A stretch of DNA of 64,000 nucleotides from Chrysomallon squamiferum. Its lineage: Eukaryota; Mollusca; Gastropoda; Neomphalida; Peltospiridae. The stretch's first letter is position 1. The number at the start of each line of letters is the position of its first letter. Position numbers and translations under genes: made by a program. The DNA lies in the NCBI GenBank assembly GCA_012295275.1, contig CM022670.1, positions 35,246,301 through 35,310,300 on the forward strand. Reading direction: 5' to 3'. The notes under the pieces are model-generated. The model was not told the DNA's origin. It saw nothing but the letters and a program-made list of their open reading frames with translations, and searched no databases. Positions 29,901 to 41,900 of the stretch are shown here, in pieces.

Positions 29901-32900
29901 GTACTCAAACGACCACTGCAAACCTTGACAATGACATTAAAAAATGCATTATCAACAAATAATGAAATTATTCCTGATATTCTCAACTTGGCTGAAGAAC
30001 TTATTAAGCAGAGGTTGTATAATCTAGATAATACTTATTTACAGAATATAATTTAGTGGAATTTTTATCCTGGAGAGAATGCATAGAAAAATGTCATTAA
30101 GGATTCATGTTTAATCCTGAAATAAATCAAATATTAAAATATACCATAAGCTTGAAACACAGCATCAAAATTCATTATTTTAAATAATTTATTAAAATAT
30201 CTGCTCCTAAGATTGTTCCTCACAACTTATGTTATTTAATTTTCAGTACGGTTGTTTATAATGTTCTAAATACAATTCAGTTTGTAGTACTATCATTTTT
30301 CAGATTTGAAAAACACAACTGCTTATTAGCTTCTGAAACATTCATTACCAAGCACACTTCTTTGCAACCTTTTATACTGATAATTGAATATGAATTCAAT
30401 GAAGGATCATTAACTGAGAATATATGTACAGAACAAAACAAAAATTTTATTGGCTACCTAATCCAAGATTCTACTGACAAGAACGTTTCATCAGGTAAAT
30501 TTCTCATTTCCTTTTATCTCCTAGGAATTAATGAAAAATTTAATATGCATGCACCAAGTAAAAGTTATACAGTTACTATAATTATATTAGGATGTTTCTG
30601 AAGTTCACTACTAAATACTCAACAGCGATTTTAAAACTGAATAGTATTTGCAAATATTTTTAAGGATGACAGTCAATAATTTGCAAAAACAATTATTTTG
30701 TTATTTTTTTTTTTTTTTTTAAATATACAGTTACTTCAACTAAAGCAGAAAATCAAGTTCAGGTTACAGTTATAGGATCACAATTAATAACCTGTGAAAA
30801 AGAGGTTTTGCATATTCTTGAAACAAGGTGAGAAAGTAATTTATTTTGTATTTCTTTTTAACAGGAATATTTATAATAATTAGAAACATATGTTAATACG
30901 TTACAAAATTACAATGCTTTTTTTTTACAACTTTGATCACTGCATAATTGGTGTAATTATTTTTACATGGACATATCAGATCTTGATTAATTCTGTATAA
31001 TATTTACATTCAGTTTTCAAGATTACTTTGTAATGAATAGAAATACTGATGAATTAATTGCTAAGTGTATTTAGATATAGTTTGTAAGTTCAATATATCT
31101 GAAACATATTAGAATTTGAACATGACCAATTGTAAATTAATTTTATTTTTCAGACACAATGTAATTGTCTTTGAAAGGGACTATTCAAAATTAGTAATGT
31201 GTAAAAAGGTGTATTTTGCTGATGTTATCATTGATGAGAGACATGGTATCACAGTACACAAGTTGCAAGATCTTAGTGAAGATTGGCAGATGGAACAGCT
31301 TACTAAGAAGATAGTTTGCCTTAGTCTGCATCTGACATACTGTTGGATCATTCTCTATTCATTTCATTCTGATAGGTGAGGCCTATAATTTATGAGGTGA
31401 TTTGTGCAACCATTGATTTTGTTGAAATACAAAGGTTATTAAGTACAGTTTACATTTCTCTTTGTTTCTTTTCTAATTTAAGCCAAAAATAACAAGTTCT
31501 CTGTAACTATCTCTAGGCTATATAGTGTCAGTGTCTTTAGAGCTTTTTGAAATACATATAAAATCTGTAGTTCATACACTATTATTTTACAGGTGTTAGT
31601 ATGATCAAAATAAAATATTAAATTGAGATCTGACATTTCTTTAAATAAAATAATGTGGCCAAATGCAGCTTAAGGAGTGGCAGTTTTGTTGACCAAATTG
31701 TTAATATTACTGCTTTAGACTTCAGAAATGTGTCACTATGTGACAGGCTCAATTTATATTTGTGTATTTGCTTACAGATATGTATTCTCTAATGGAATCA
31801 TCTCAAATATTTGGAAGCTTCAGGCAGCACTGGCCAATATTTCTAGCAAAGTTAATCAATTCCAGTGTACCTTTAAGGTAGGTATTTTAGTCATTTGAAA
31901 TTAAAACATAAGAAAAACAATATTATTTTAAATTTGACATACATCATTAAACTATTTTTTTTTTAAATCGAGGAATTTTGAAGTAATTAACCCAAAAGAA
32001 GAGTTTAATTGGTGTTAACAAAGTTGAATAAAGAATTAAAATAACAAAAGAGTGTTTAATGATTGTGAAATAGACTGATTGACACAAACTGTTTATTACC
32101 ACTGTGTTCTAAAAGACAGTGCATTGCTTTTCATAATGTTTTCAGGTACTGCTGTGCACAAGCCCAGAAGACATGGCTGGGATGATTAGGATATGCTGCA
32201 ACCACTGTATAGAAACATCCTCTATTTGGATGGATGATAATTGGTGTAGGAAATGGATGAAAGAAGAAATGACTTTGGTACTAGTACTAGTCATTTCTTA
32301 TCAATTTATTAGTTTTATTCTATCTTTCAGTTTTGTTTTAGTATTTTTGCTTTTTCTTCAGTTGTTTGTTACCAGTTTATTTCTTTTATGGTAGCTTTTC
32401 AGCTTTGCTTTAGATTTCTATTTGTATTTACTTTAAACTATATGGAGTAGTATATCTAATGTGAACTGATTAATATGGTTCAGTAATTATTATTTATTTC
32501 TTAAGTTCACATTATTTCATAAAAAAACACAAAAAATAACCTTAATTTGTTGTTTTTTTTTCAAATGATGTACCAGCATATTTTTCTTTCCAAAGGATCC
32601 TATTTCATTTTACATTAAACAGGTTAATAGAATACATTCACACTGTTCTCATTATTTAGCATTGCTTTGTCATCATTGTTTGGTGATTTTTACAGGAAGA
32701 ATGCTGTCTCCTGGGTTTTCCTTGCTTCAGTTCATTTAGGTGAGAAATATCTGTGAATCCATTATCAAAAGTGCTTGATATGCCTTATTAATTTCAATTA
32801 TGAAAGGAAGAAAAAATAAATAAATAAAAAGTAAATTTATGAATAGGAAGAAATAGAAAATTATTTTCCTTTTTATTGTTTTTTTTGCTTTTGTAGTGCA

Positions 32901-35512
32901 CAGCTCATTCTAACAAGGGTTTCTCTAGGACACCTTCTGTCATCTGATTTTAAACATCTTCCAATTGTTATGCCTGAGTTACCAGAGAAAGTAAATAAGG
33001 TAAATGAATTGAGCACATTTGTCTTATAGTCTAATGCATATATATTAAATTTTGAACATTTAATTATTTTTTTGTAAAAAAATATATCTTAACAGTTATA
33101 TATGCATATATGCATTCAATTATATATAGTTATATATGCATTCAATTATAAAATTCTCAGTTAAAATATATAATAATTATTATTATTTATACATTTAATA
33201 AATTTCAATTTACAGCATTTCACATTTTTGGTCTTATGCGATTCTGGTTTGAAGTTACGAACTATTCCTCAAGAAAATGAGAATTTTAATAGACAGGGAT
33301 TAGAGCGTACTACATCAGGTCACAAACCTGATTTTAGGAATCAGATAAATAATTCAGTGTTCTCTAACAAAAACAGTAACTTTTCAGTCGATAAATCAGC
33401 TGATAAATATTTTCTAGAAAAAAGAGAGATAATTCCTCAATGTAAAGCAGATACAGTATTTGAGAATGTCTGTGGTAGTCAGGTATTACAAGATGTGTGT
33501 GTTAGTAAGAAAAAAGATTGTGACATGAAAACAATTACTTGTAATGTTGAAGGTAGCATGTCTTTGCCATGCATGGAGCAGTATGACCATCTCAATACTG
33601 AATGTGATGACAGTTTTGCCAGTTCTCAAGAATATGTCAAACCAAACCAATATGTCTTGGCAGAAATGGAAGCTAGAAACTTACAGACAAGAAAAAAAAT
33701 TTATTGTGCTAACATTCAAAACAGTGATCTGGATGATACAGATTTTGAAAATTCAATTGTAGTACATGCTCAAGGCAAAAACAAATTTTGTCATAGTTTA
33801 GCAGAATCAGAGGACATACTGAAAAAAACACCTTTTTCAAACCATTTTGTTAATTCTGGAAAATCAGAAGCAAAAGATACATTTAATAACATTTACAACA
33901 ATCATGATGGACACACCATGTCTAGATTAGTATCTCAAAATAGTAAACAAATTCCAAATGCTAGACAATTATATCAACCAGAAAGGTGTTCCAGAAGAAA
34001 CAGATTTGAAACACCAGAAAGTGAAAAAACACAATTTGATGTTAACTTCATCTCTTCAAACAAAGAAACTGAAAAACATTTTGGCAGGAAAACTGGGGCT
34101 TCGCTGTTTTTGCCAAGTGACAGTCTTTGGGGACAAGAAATATTAAGGTCAAGTCAGCTTCCGTTAACAAGATTTCAAGAAGATTCTGGAATGACACGCA
34201 GACCAGTTTTAAGTCATCACTTCCCTATTAGCAGGAAATTGCCATTGCAAAAAATTAGCGTAGGGCTTGCTCAACCACTTAGAAGAAATACTGAAAGTAA
34301 GAAATTTTACTGAAATGCATTAAGATAAAAGTAAAAAGAGAAAAACTGCAATCAGTTCAGTTTAAAAATCCACTGAACATACATGCTTAGTTTTATTTTC
34401 AACATTTTAAAGGCTTATTCTATAATACTGCAAAAACACAATTAAGTTTTACACTATCTTACTTGTTGAGTTCAGTCAGCAATGTTTACTACTTATTTTT
34501 TATGAAGCAGTGAAGACTGCTGGGCCCCAGAGTGATCAGACTGAATACAGGATAAGAAATACTGATTCTCCTCCCATGGACCTTGAACCTGAATATCAAA
34601 CAGCAGATCAACACCTTAATTATGCAGACAGCAAGGTGACTGAAAACTCTATGGGTATTTGCAATATTTTTGTTGTAGAATGCAACATTATTTATATACT
34701 ATAAATCTATGCTCAATTCTTATTCTCCCCAACTATTCCCCATCTATGTATATATATGTAAACTGTTAAAAAAAAAAAATATTATTGTAGGGGATAGATG
34801 GGGGAGGGGAAATAAGAATTAAGCATAGATTTATAGTATATAAATAATGTTGCATTCTATAATATTCCAATATTTTATTAATATTCCAGAGGTAAAAAAT
34901 TAAAAAAGAATGATAACTTTATTATTCTAATGAATATAAAATAACTTTTACTCATTTATGTGCTGTTAAGAACATTTCTAAAATGTTAAGTTTTCAATTA
35001 AATTATACTTTTTATTGTTTTATAAGAAGGTAAAATTTATTACTAAACTTTACAGGATAGATCATGTTTGTTCTCTGAAAATGGGCTTCTACAAAAATGT
35101 CTTGCTACTGAAGGTTTGTGAAAACAATTACTATTTTTTTTTAAATAAAGACAGAGTTAACAAACTAATTAATATCTTTTTCTAGATTTCAAACAGATCT
35201 GTTTTGTTTTTTTAATTTAAAAAAAGAAGAAACAGTAAATATATGATCTGAAATTTACATTTTCAAAATGCCTTGTGTATTAGTTTATTTAGAGAAAATA
35301 ATATTTTACTCATTCTGTAACAATATTTTGAACATTCATTCTTAAGACATTGCATTATATTATTATTATTTTATTATTTAAATTTAGATGAGAATGATGT
35401 CACTGGAGGAAATCATAGTATGGAAAACACTGGGACATCTAAAAAGAAGAAATTGTCTTACCAGCCACTTCCAGGAAAAACATATGGACAAACAGTTTTA
35501 ACTTTCAAATAA
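22341..35512 (+). CDS. SHOC1: SHOC1 / ZIP2-family XPF-like meiotic crossover protein, 30 coding exons
   Basis: Exons (seen): 22341-22376, 22586-22727, 23084-23186, 23503-23690, 23917-24073, 24273-24381, 24684-24786, 25219-25335, 25580-25727, 26032-26126, 26383-26649, 26976-27071, 27327-27439, 27803-27880, 28150-28272, 28670-28843, 29168-29308, 29481-29617, 29892-30013, 30304-30494, 30731-30827, 31154-31375, 31778-31877, 32146-32277, 32696-32739, 32897-32999, 33216-34296, 34511-34635, 35056-35113, 35388-35512. The product is about 1575 aa (human 1444). The 36-nt first exon (MPKYLGLNYWQM) is inferred from phase and donor. From memory of vertebrate SHOC1, matches are the helical HILCGAVGLLVHCCLESAIS segment, the XPF-nuclease-like stretch around residues 915-945 with ADVIIDER, the helix-hairpin-helix region ending PELPEKVNKHF, and a C-terminal tail with a conserved PGK..GQT end. 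Residues about 1120-1530 look disordered. The known family binds branched DNA with SPO16 and promotes meiotic crossovers in the nucleus. Exon 13 (27327-27439) reads into TAG at its last codon unless one base is missing; every other junction is in phase. Confidence 0.88.
27327..27439 (+). other. SHOC1 exon 13 with an apparent 1-nt deletion
   Basis: The exon has a normal acceptor (ttag) and donor (gtaact), but is 113 nt. Entering in phase 1 from exon 12, its frame is open until the last three bases, TAG at 27437-27439. Exon 14 needs phase 1 input. Exons 11, 12 and 14-17 are all multiples of 3 with phase 1 on both sides, so a 114-nt exon is expected. The A4 run at 27421-27424 is the likely place of the lost base. 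Skipping exon 13 also restores the frame. Confidence 0.75.
34676..34859. repeat. Long near-perfect hairpin in a SHOC1 intron
   Basis: The left arm 34676-34724 pairs with the right arm 34811-34859 over 49 positions with one mismatch: C at 34714 faces A at 34821. Pairing is imperfect further inward and the loop is about 85 nt. The left arm begins about 40 nt after the exon that ends at 34635. I see no coding content. It may be a foldback element or a hairpin MITE; no target duplication is evident. Confidence 0.85.
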
Positions 35513-35513
35513 A
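35508..35513 (+). terminator. AATAAA overlapping the SHOC1 stop codon
   Basis: The hexamer overlaps the TAA stop at 35510-35512. A cleavage site shortly after it would give a very short 3' UTR, which fits the convergent RPF1 gene whose stop lies about 400 bp away. Whether it is used is unknown. Confidence 0.3.
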
Positions 35514-35856
35514 GATTAAGCCTTTGATAAGAAAAATATTTTAAAAATTAAATGCAACTCTGGTCTATAGTTAAAAGTAAAGGTCTTTTGGGTCCCTCCT
35601 GTGATTGACATGTCAAATAGATAAAAATATACTTTTGTAGAATTATGAAGTAAAATTATTTCATTTCAAACTATCTGATTTGTAAGCTTAAGGACAATGC
35701 ATGATTTATTCAGTCATGTGGTAGCTATTGTTCACTGTCAGTGTAAAGGTTCCTTGACCAGTGTCATCTATATTATTTTTAATACCTTCACAGATTGAGT
35801 TTTAAGGAAAGTTAAATTCTGTAGTAAATAATGTATTACTTATGATGATGAACAAT

Positions 35857-35862
35857 TTTATT
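35857..35862 (-). terminator. Poly(A) signal of RPF1
   Basis: TTTATT on the plus strand is AATAAA on the minus strand, about 55 bases past the RPF1 stop at 35917. It is the first such hexamer downstream. Confidence 0.5.
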
Positions 35863-35916
35863 ACATAATTTTCTCATCAGTGTACAGTACATAATTAGGT
35901 TTGTTACTTGCTTTGG

Positions 35917-37953
35917 CTATAAGAAAAATTTTCTGCGACTGGTCTCCATTTCATGTCGCTGAAAAACAAAAAACATTCATATATTACTATTTTATTCAGA
36001 AATTAAATTTCAATGAAAAATCAACATTAAAATAAAAAGAAAAAAAACAAAGACTACTGGTTGTATCTTATCAAAGTTAAACAGAAATGATGAAAATTAA
36101 TTTTGAAAAATAAATCCAAAAGTGATTAGAACTCACTTTGTGTATCCATTCATATTCACCAAACTTTGAGTCAAATGTTCCTTTTTGTAATGATCTCAAT
36201 TTGAGTGTGAAACGAGGCCCAAGTTCTTGTATTCCAACTTTCTTGGCATTTCTAAATATATACCTGCAAAATAAAGACAGATTTATGTGAAATTAATTAA
36301 AACTAAAAAAATCTTTAAAAATACTGCTAAAGTGCTATGGAGAAAATGGATTCTGAAAAAGACATTGGCAATAAAAATGAATTATATTGTTCTATCTCAA
36401 AATACCCCTTTTTTCTTTCTTTTGTCATAATTTAAATGAACAAACACTATAAAATTTACCTGTGATGTCTGAAAAAAATGAAGTCTCTCTGATTGTGAAA
36501 TGTAACAACTCTTCGTCCATGGAAGTGTGGATCATGTGGAAACAAGGTTGCCAGCAGACGACCAACACTATGTCCCAGTCTTGTGTTGAAATTATTGAGA
36601 ATTACTTCTGGATAATGTGGTGACATGCGTCCTACTTTCTGTAAGAAAACAGCAACAACTTCAAGATAATGTCTGATTAACTGCTGCAAGCAATTCAGGC
36701 AAATAATAAACAAAATATATTCAAACTGGAAAATCGTCTCAGATTTTCTCATAAATTAAGTACACCAGAATATGATTATAATAATGTAGTAAAAATTGGT
36801 AACAGTAATATATATATTTTTTTATTAGTAGTATTTATTTATTTTATAATATCTAAATATTAAAGAAAATTACCTTTATTTCTGTAGAAAGACGTACATT
36901 ACTCATTTTGAAATGAGCTGTAGGACCATCAGGCAAATGTGTCATGACTAACCCATCTGAACACAGTTAAGGAACTTAAACATATATATATATCATTGTT
37001 AGTAAAAATTAACAGAGAAAGATAAAAAAAAAAATTAAAAAAAATATCAAAGATAATGATTTGTGAAAGAATTTTTTTTAACTAAACTAATATTTAGTAA
37101 ACTCTTCTAATGAAAGGATATTTGGAATTTTTCTGTCTTCATTAACAACCAGTATATCAGTGAAGTCTCTAGCCATTGCTTGAGGTATGATTTTCTTCAA
37201 ATCAAGACCTCGTCTGTATTTTATCACAGATGTGGGAAAAACTTGTTTAAGTTCCTTGCAGAATTTATTAGTTCGCTGAAACAGTAAAAGTAAGACTCAG
37301 TTTTGATATTACCATTTTTAATTCAGTTATTTATTCTATTTCCAAATACAGCAGATATAAGATATATTTTACATACATTAATTACTATGATGTGCAAAGT
37401 TGGCACGACATTCATTCAAACATTAACCTGATACAGAATGGTAAGTCTCCCATGCATCATATAATTATCTATTTTTAATTCAGTTGTTTATTCTATTTCC
37501 AAATACAGCAGATATAAGATATATTTTACATACATTTTTACTATGATGTAAAATGAAAAACAGTATACATTCATTCAAACATTGACCTGACACAGAATGG
37601 TGTTGATTCTCTGTTGATCATATAATTATCTATTTCAATGGATGCACATATTTATTATTTATTAACAAAACCATGTATTTTCATAAGGGTAGGCAATTTT
37701 TGAAAAAAAATGATTCAGGTCTGCCCATAACATGGTCTGTCTAATTTTGTTGTTATCAAAAAAGGATTTTTTTATTTTGATTCTCTGTTGAAATATGATG
37801 ACATTTATCTTAGCTTCATCTTATATATATCTAACAAAACAAAGATTTGCATTAGCTGAGTATATTTATTGAAAATGATATAGGTCTATATATAATATAT
37901 ATGTAAAATTTATATATTTATATAGTTCTCTTCAAAACAGATTTAATTATATA

Positions 37954-37998
<45 letters not shown>

Positions 37999-40002
37999 TT
38001 AACAACAATTTTTTTCACTTCAATCTGGAATGACTGTTTTAAATAAAAATAAAAATTCTATCAAAAAGGTGTTTCCAGTTTAAAGGGGAAATAATGATTT
38101 TATCTTCTGTCATGAAAGATATGCCTCCCACCTCAAAAAAACTAAATATATAATAAAAATAAGTAAATAAATAACAGTTATTTTCCCTTCAAACTGGAAT
38201 AACTGTTTTAAATAAACACATTATGGAAACCGAGCATCCATTAAATTATATTTATGATGAATAAATTAGTAAAAAAAAAGAATTTTTTTTTTTTTTTTTT
38301 TAAACGTACATATGTATTGTAAGATAAACGAAAAAAAGAACATCTGAAATTATAACTGTGATAAATATATGATAAAAGAATTTTTATGTAACTTATATTG
38401 GTAAAGAACTGTTGCTGCTTATCACATCAATAAGACAATAAAAATAATTTTGTAATTATCATAAATGATTTTTTTTGGTTTTTTAATTTTACAAAAATGA
38501 TCAATTCTTATTTGGATACATAGTATTTGGTGATATGTTTCAAACAATGTGATATATTTTTAATTTTACAAAAAGTAAAATGATTTTGTTTCTTCATTAC
38601 TCACCTCTTCATCTTGTGGATTTACCATTGTCTCATCAAAAATTCTTGTGTTTTCCAGAGTTTTAGGAACCTTCTTGGGAGGTGCCTATTGAAATGTATA
38701 TATATATTATTATATACAAGTATTCCATGCTTACTCAGAAAAACATGAAATCACTAAAATGTCACAAAACCACAAATTGAAATTAAAAAGTATTTATACT
38801 TTAATGATGTTGTAATGCAATTTATGTTAATTTAAAATTAATTTTATATTTATTTCAACAATATAAAAATTACAATTCAACATTATAATTTATATGTAGA
38901 AAAAAAACCTATCTGTTACCTCATCTCCCATTGCTTTGGCTTCTTTTTGTCTTTTCTTTTTTAATTCATTCTTTAGCTGTCAGGGAGGAAAAAATATCTT
39001 ATTAAGCATAAATAATTGATAAATTAAACAGTTTAATAGCAGTATGCCTGTTCACATTTTATGATTCAAATGCTGCTGAAACCAGATCTTGATTCATGAT
39101 TGAAAGAAAATGGTTTGGTTTATAATTATATAAGGTGATTGATTTGCTGAAATAAATAATGAAAAATTATTAAAACATTTGTCCACTGTTGTCTACATTT
39201 TAAATAATTATTTACTAATTTAGTCTCAAGTAAACTACTGACTCCTTCTTGATGTCAGGATGAGCTTACATCATACATGTATCATGATTATGTATCATGA
39301 GCATACATGACAATATGAGGAATTTAGATTCACAATATTTATTATTTTTATATTATTATTATAGACTTATAGTTACGGCTCGTGTCATAAGTTTTCATCA
39401 AATTTAATTTCAAGTATTAAGACGAGCTTCATCTGATGGCACAACACTACCAGTGCCACACACTGTGACACAGTAACGCTATATAATTTCACTAAGAAAA
39501 GCACCAGTCATTAATGATTAAATATATAAATAATTAGTATCATTCATTGTATGTATATATGTATGCCGTGTGTGTGTGTGTGTGTGTGTGCAAAGGTTTT
39601 GTCATTAATCATTTAATGATTAAACTTAAAACTAATATTCTCAATGGGCTTCATTACTGAATGAACATAGCTTTTCATGCATCGGTACTACCGATTACTA
39701 AACGTTTAATACTAACAGTGACAATGTAACACTCGTTACACTGTGACTGTACAGTACAGAGTTCTCAGTACTGTGTCCGAGACTACAACTTCAAGAACTT
39801 GAACAACTACAACGATTTGAAGACGACTTACCTTTCTTTTTTGACGTTTCATTTCACGATAAAGTTCAGTACGACGTTGCTTATTTTTAACCGCTGATAT
39901 GTTCGGTGTCGGAATAACCTGAGTATGTACAACATCTTCATTTTCAGTATTCTTTTCCACTTTTGGCTTTTTGAGAACCATGCTGCTTGTTTCAGACGCC
40001 AT
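35917..40002 (-). CDS. RPF1: RPF1, Brix-domain ribosome production factor 1 (one exon apparently absent)
   Basis: Minus-strand exons (seen): 40002-39832, 38976-38920, 38685-38605, 37275-37122, 36956-36874, 36638-36460, 36263-36137, 35958-35917. The start codon is at 40002 ([12 protein letters not shown]), the stop TAG at 35917; 297 aa are encoded here, against 349 in human RPF1. Matching blocks recalled from the human protein include [106 protein letters not shown] and the C-terminal [10 protein letters not shown]. The protein is nucleolar and acts in 27S pre-rRNA processing for the 60S subunit. Between exons 3 and 4, about 32 residues (the start of the Brix domain) are expected but not found in the 1.3-kb intron. 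Intron 4 is U12-type. The gene is convergent with SHOC1. Confidence 0.95.
36957..37121 (-). other. U12-type (minor spliceosome) intron of RPF1 with AT-AG ends
   Basis: On the minus strand the intron begins ATATCCTTTC, an exact U12 5' splice site. It ends with the branch motif TTCCTTAAC (36974-36966), then AG at 36958-36957, about 10 nt after the branch adenosine. Joining 37122 to 36956 restores the RPF1 frame across [16 protein letters not shown]. No nearby GT donor gives the needed phase. The intron is 165 nt. Confidence 0.9.
37315..37632. repeat. Tandem duplication (two copies of about 160 bp) in RPF1 intron 3
   Basis: Copy A 37315-37471 and copy B 37472-37632 share long matching blocks, including ctatttccaaatacagcag and cattcattcaaacatt. 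They differ by small indels and substitutions. They lie in the intron from which an RPF1 exon appears to be missing. Confidence 0.8.
37955..37990. repeat. (TA)n microsatellite in RPF1 intron 3
   Basis: About 35 bp of TA dinucleotides. Similar (TA)n tracts lie at 24148-24186 and 26888-26918 in SHOC1 introns. Confidence 0.85.
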
Positions 40003-40300
40003 TTTATTTTTGTTTAAAGGGGGTATTGATTTATGATTGAAAATGCGAAAGAAAATGTGTAAAAATAAAAATAATAACAACAACAGTAAAACTATGATAA
40101 ATTCATATGATAAAATATAAATATTAGTTAAGTATTCTTTTGCCGGTTTATTTCAAACAGCTATGTGTTATTTAATAATATATTCAGTTACAATATCTAC
40201 TCCCCGGATAAAGGGAACTAATCCTTCTTTTCCTTTTGTTTTATATTTCTTCCCAACGACTAGAGCACCACTTTAAATCCTTTGAGTATTGTTCTTCCAT
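39420..40300 (-). promoter_or_regulatory. RPF1 promoter and 5' region; start of CpG-rich domain
   Basis: CpG density rises sharply here compared with the RPF1 introns to the left. The RPF1 start codon is at 40002 and its first donor is just below 39832. I see no TATA box. The exact start site is not visible. Confidence 0.4.
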
Positions 40301-40301
40301 T

Positions 40302-40363
<62 letters not shown>

Positions 40364-41015
40364 TTGTTTTAATTAAATAAGAAATAGCCCACAAAATTAC
40401 TCATTCTTCTTCGTGTTGTTGTTGTTTATTGTTATTATTATCATTAAATTGATTATTAACAGTTCGTAGAACGTGGCTATTTATCATTTCAGATATTTTT
40501 CTGTTTCTATAAATACACAACATTCAAAGTTAATTTAACAATTTAACAGCTGAAGTAACCGAAAACGTGAGTAAAAAAAAGTAAAATAAAATACTCTGCA
40601 AAAGTTATTATAGATAATTATTTTTCAGATTTTGAACATAGAGAATTAAATATATAGCATTTGAAATCCACAGTTTACTCTTCTTTTATAACGGACAGAT
40701 GTGAATAATATCTCCTGATTTTGCCATCAAAATCGACTGTTGTATAGTTGTCGAGATAGGAAAAGACACCCACGCCAATACATCACAACGTTATAATTTT
40801 GTTAGATAAATATATAGACAGGTAGGCACGTGTGTATGTGTTAGTGTGTGTGTATGTGCGTGTGTCTATGTGTGTGAGTGTGTGTGTAAGCGTATAGCTA
40901 AATAGATAGATAGATAAATCGATATATAGCTAGACAGATAGACACAAAGACATACAGACACAGGTAGAAAAGAAGATAGATATACACAGAAAGAGAGAGA
41001 GCGAGCGAGAGAGCG

Positions 41016-41104
<89 letters not shown>

Positions 41105-41525
41105 GCATGCAAAACGAACGAAATGATTGCAGAGCAGGATTGTTGTATTCTGAATAATTTTATTACGTCAGAACCATAGAGAATGTGCCATAATGGAAAA
41201 TGTAATTTTTGTTCCTGCATTTTACGGAAATTGATTATACCGTAAGCAGGGAATTTAATATTCGCGTACTTATTCAATAAAACAAAAGATAATTTCTCGT
41301 CGTCTTCTGCTTCTTAACTTTTGATCGCGGGCGTCTTGCCTACTCTTAGGATAGAAAGGCTCCATTTTTTTTTTTTTTTTTCGATCTGTTGCGTTTTCTT
41401 TGTTATCTCTGCCTTAAAATATTTTGTTGTGATATTTTGCAGCCTGGCTGTCTCTGGCTTCAGTGGAAGGTGATAACAAATTTCTTTGTTTATCATGACT
41501 TCTACCTTGTATGCCTGCCTGTAAA

Positions 41526-41612
<87 letters not shown>

Positions 41613-41900
41613 TTGGGTATAAAATATAAACGTATGTGCCTACATACCTACCAGCCTACCTACATACATACATTACACACACACACACATACATACATAC
41701 ATACATACATACATACATACATACATACATACATACATACATACATACATACATACATACATACATACATACATACATACATACACACAAATATACACAC
41801 ACACACACATACATACACATACGTAAACATGAGGGTATAAATATATACACATATATATATAGGTAGAAGTTCAACAAACTACTATCATCTTACAGTATAT
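40300..41900. repeat. Cluster of microsatellites upstream of RPF1
   Basis: (ATT)n about 40304-40363, (GA)n about 40992-41100, (CA)n about 41530-41608, (CATA)n about 41687-41784 with CA/TA edges. No gene is seen among them. Confidence 0.9.

Noticed and set aside
36957-37121. Conventional GT donor for RPF1 exon 4
   Set aside because: The first GT after the exon gives phase 2, incompatible with exon 5, and would add residues not seen in RPF1; the AT donor fits both motif and frame.
41511-41877. ORFs of HTHT, YIHT or MYVC repeats
   Set aside because: Products of (CA)n and (CATA)n repeats; the same holds for the TATG-derived ORFs at 44.0, 53.1 and 63.4 kb.
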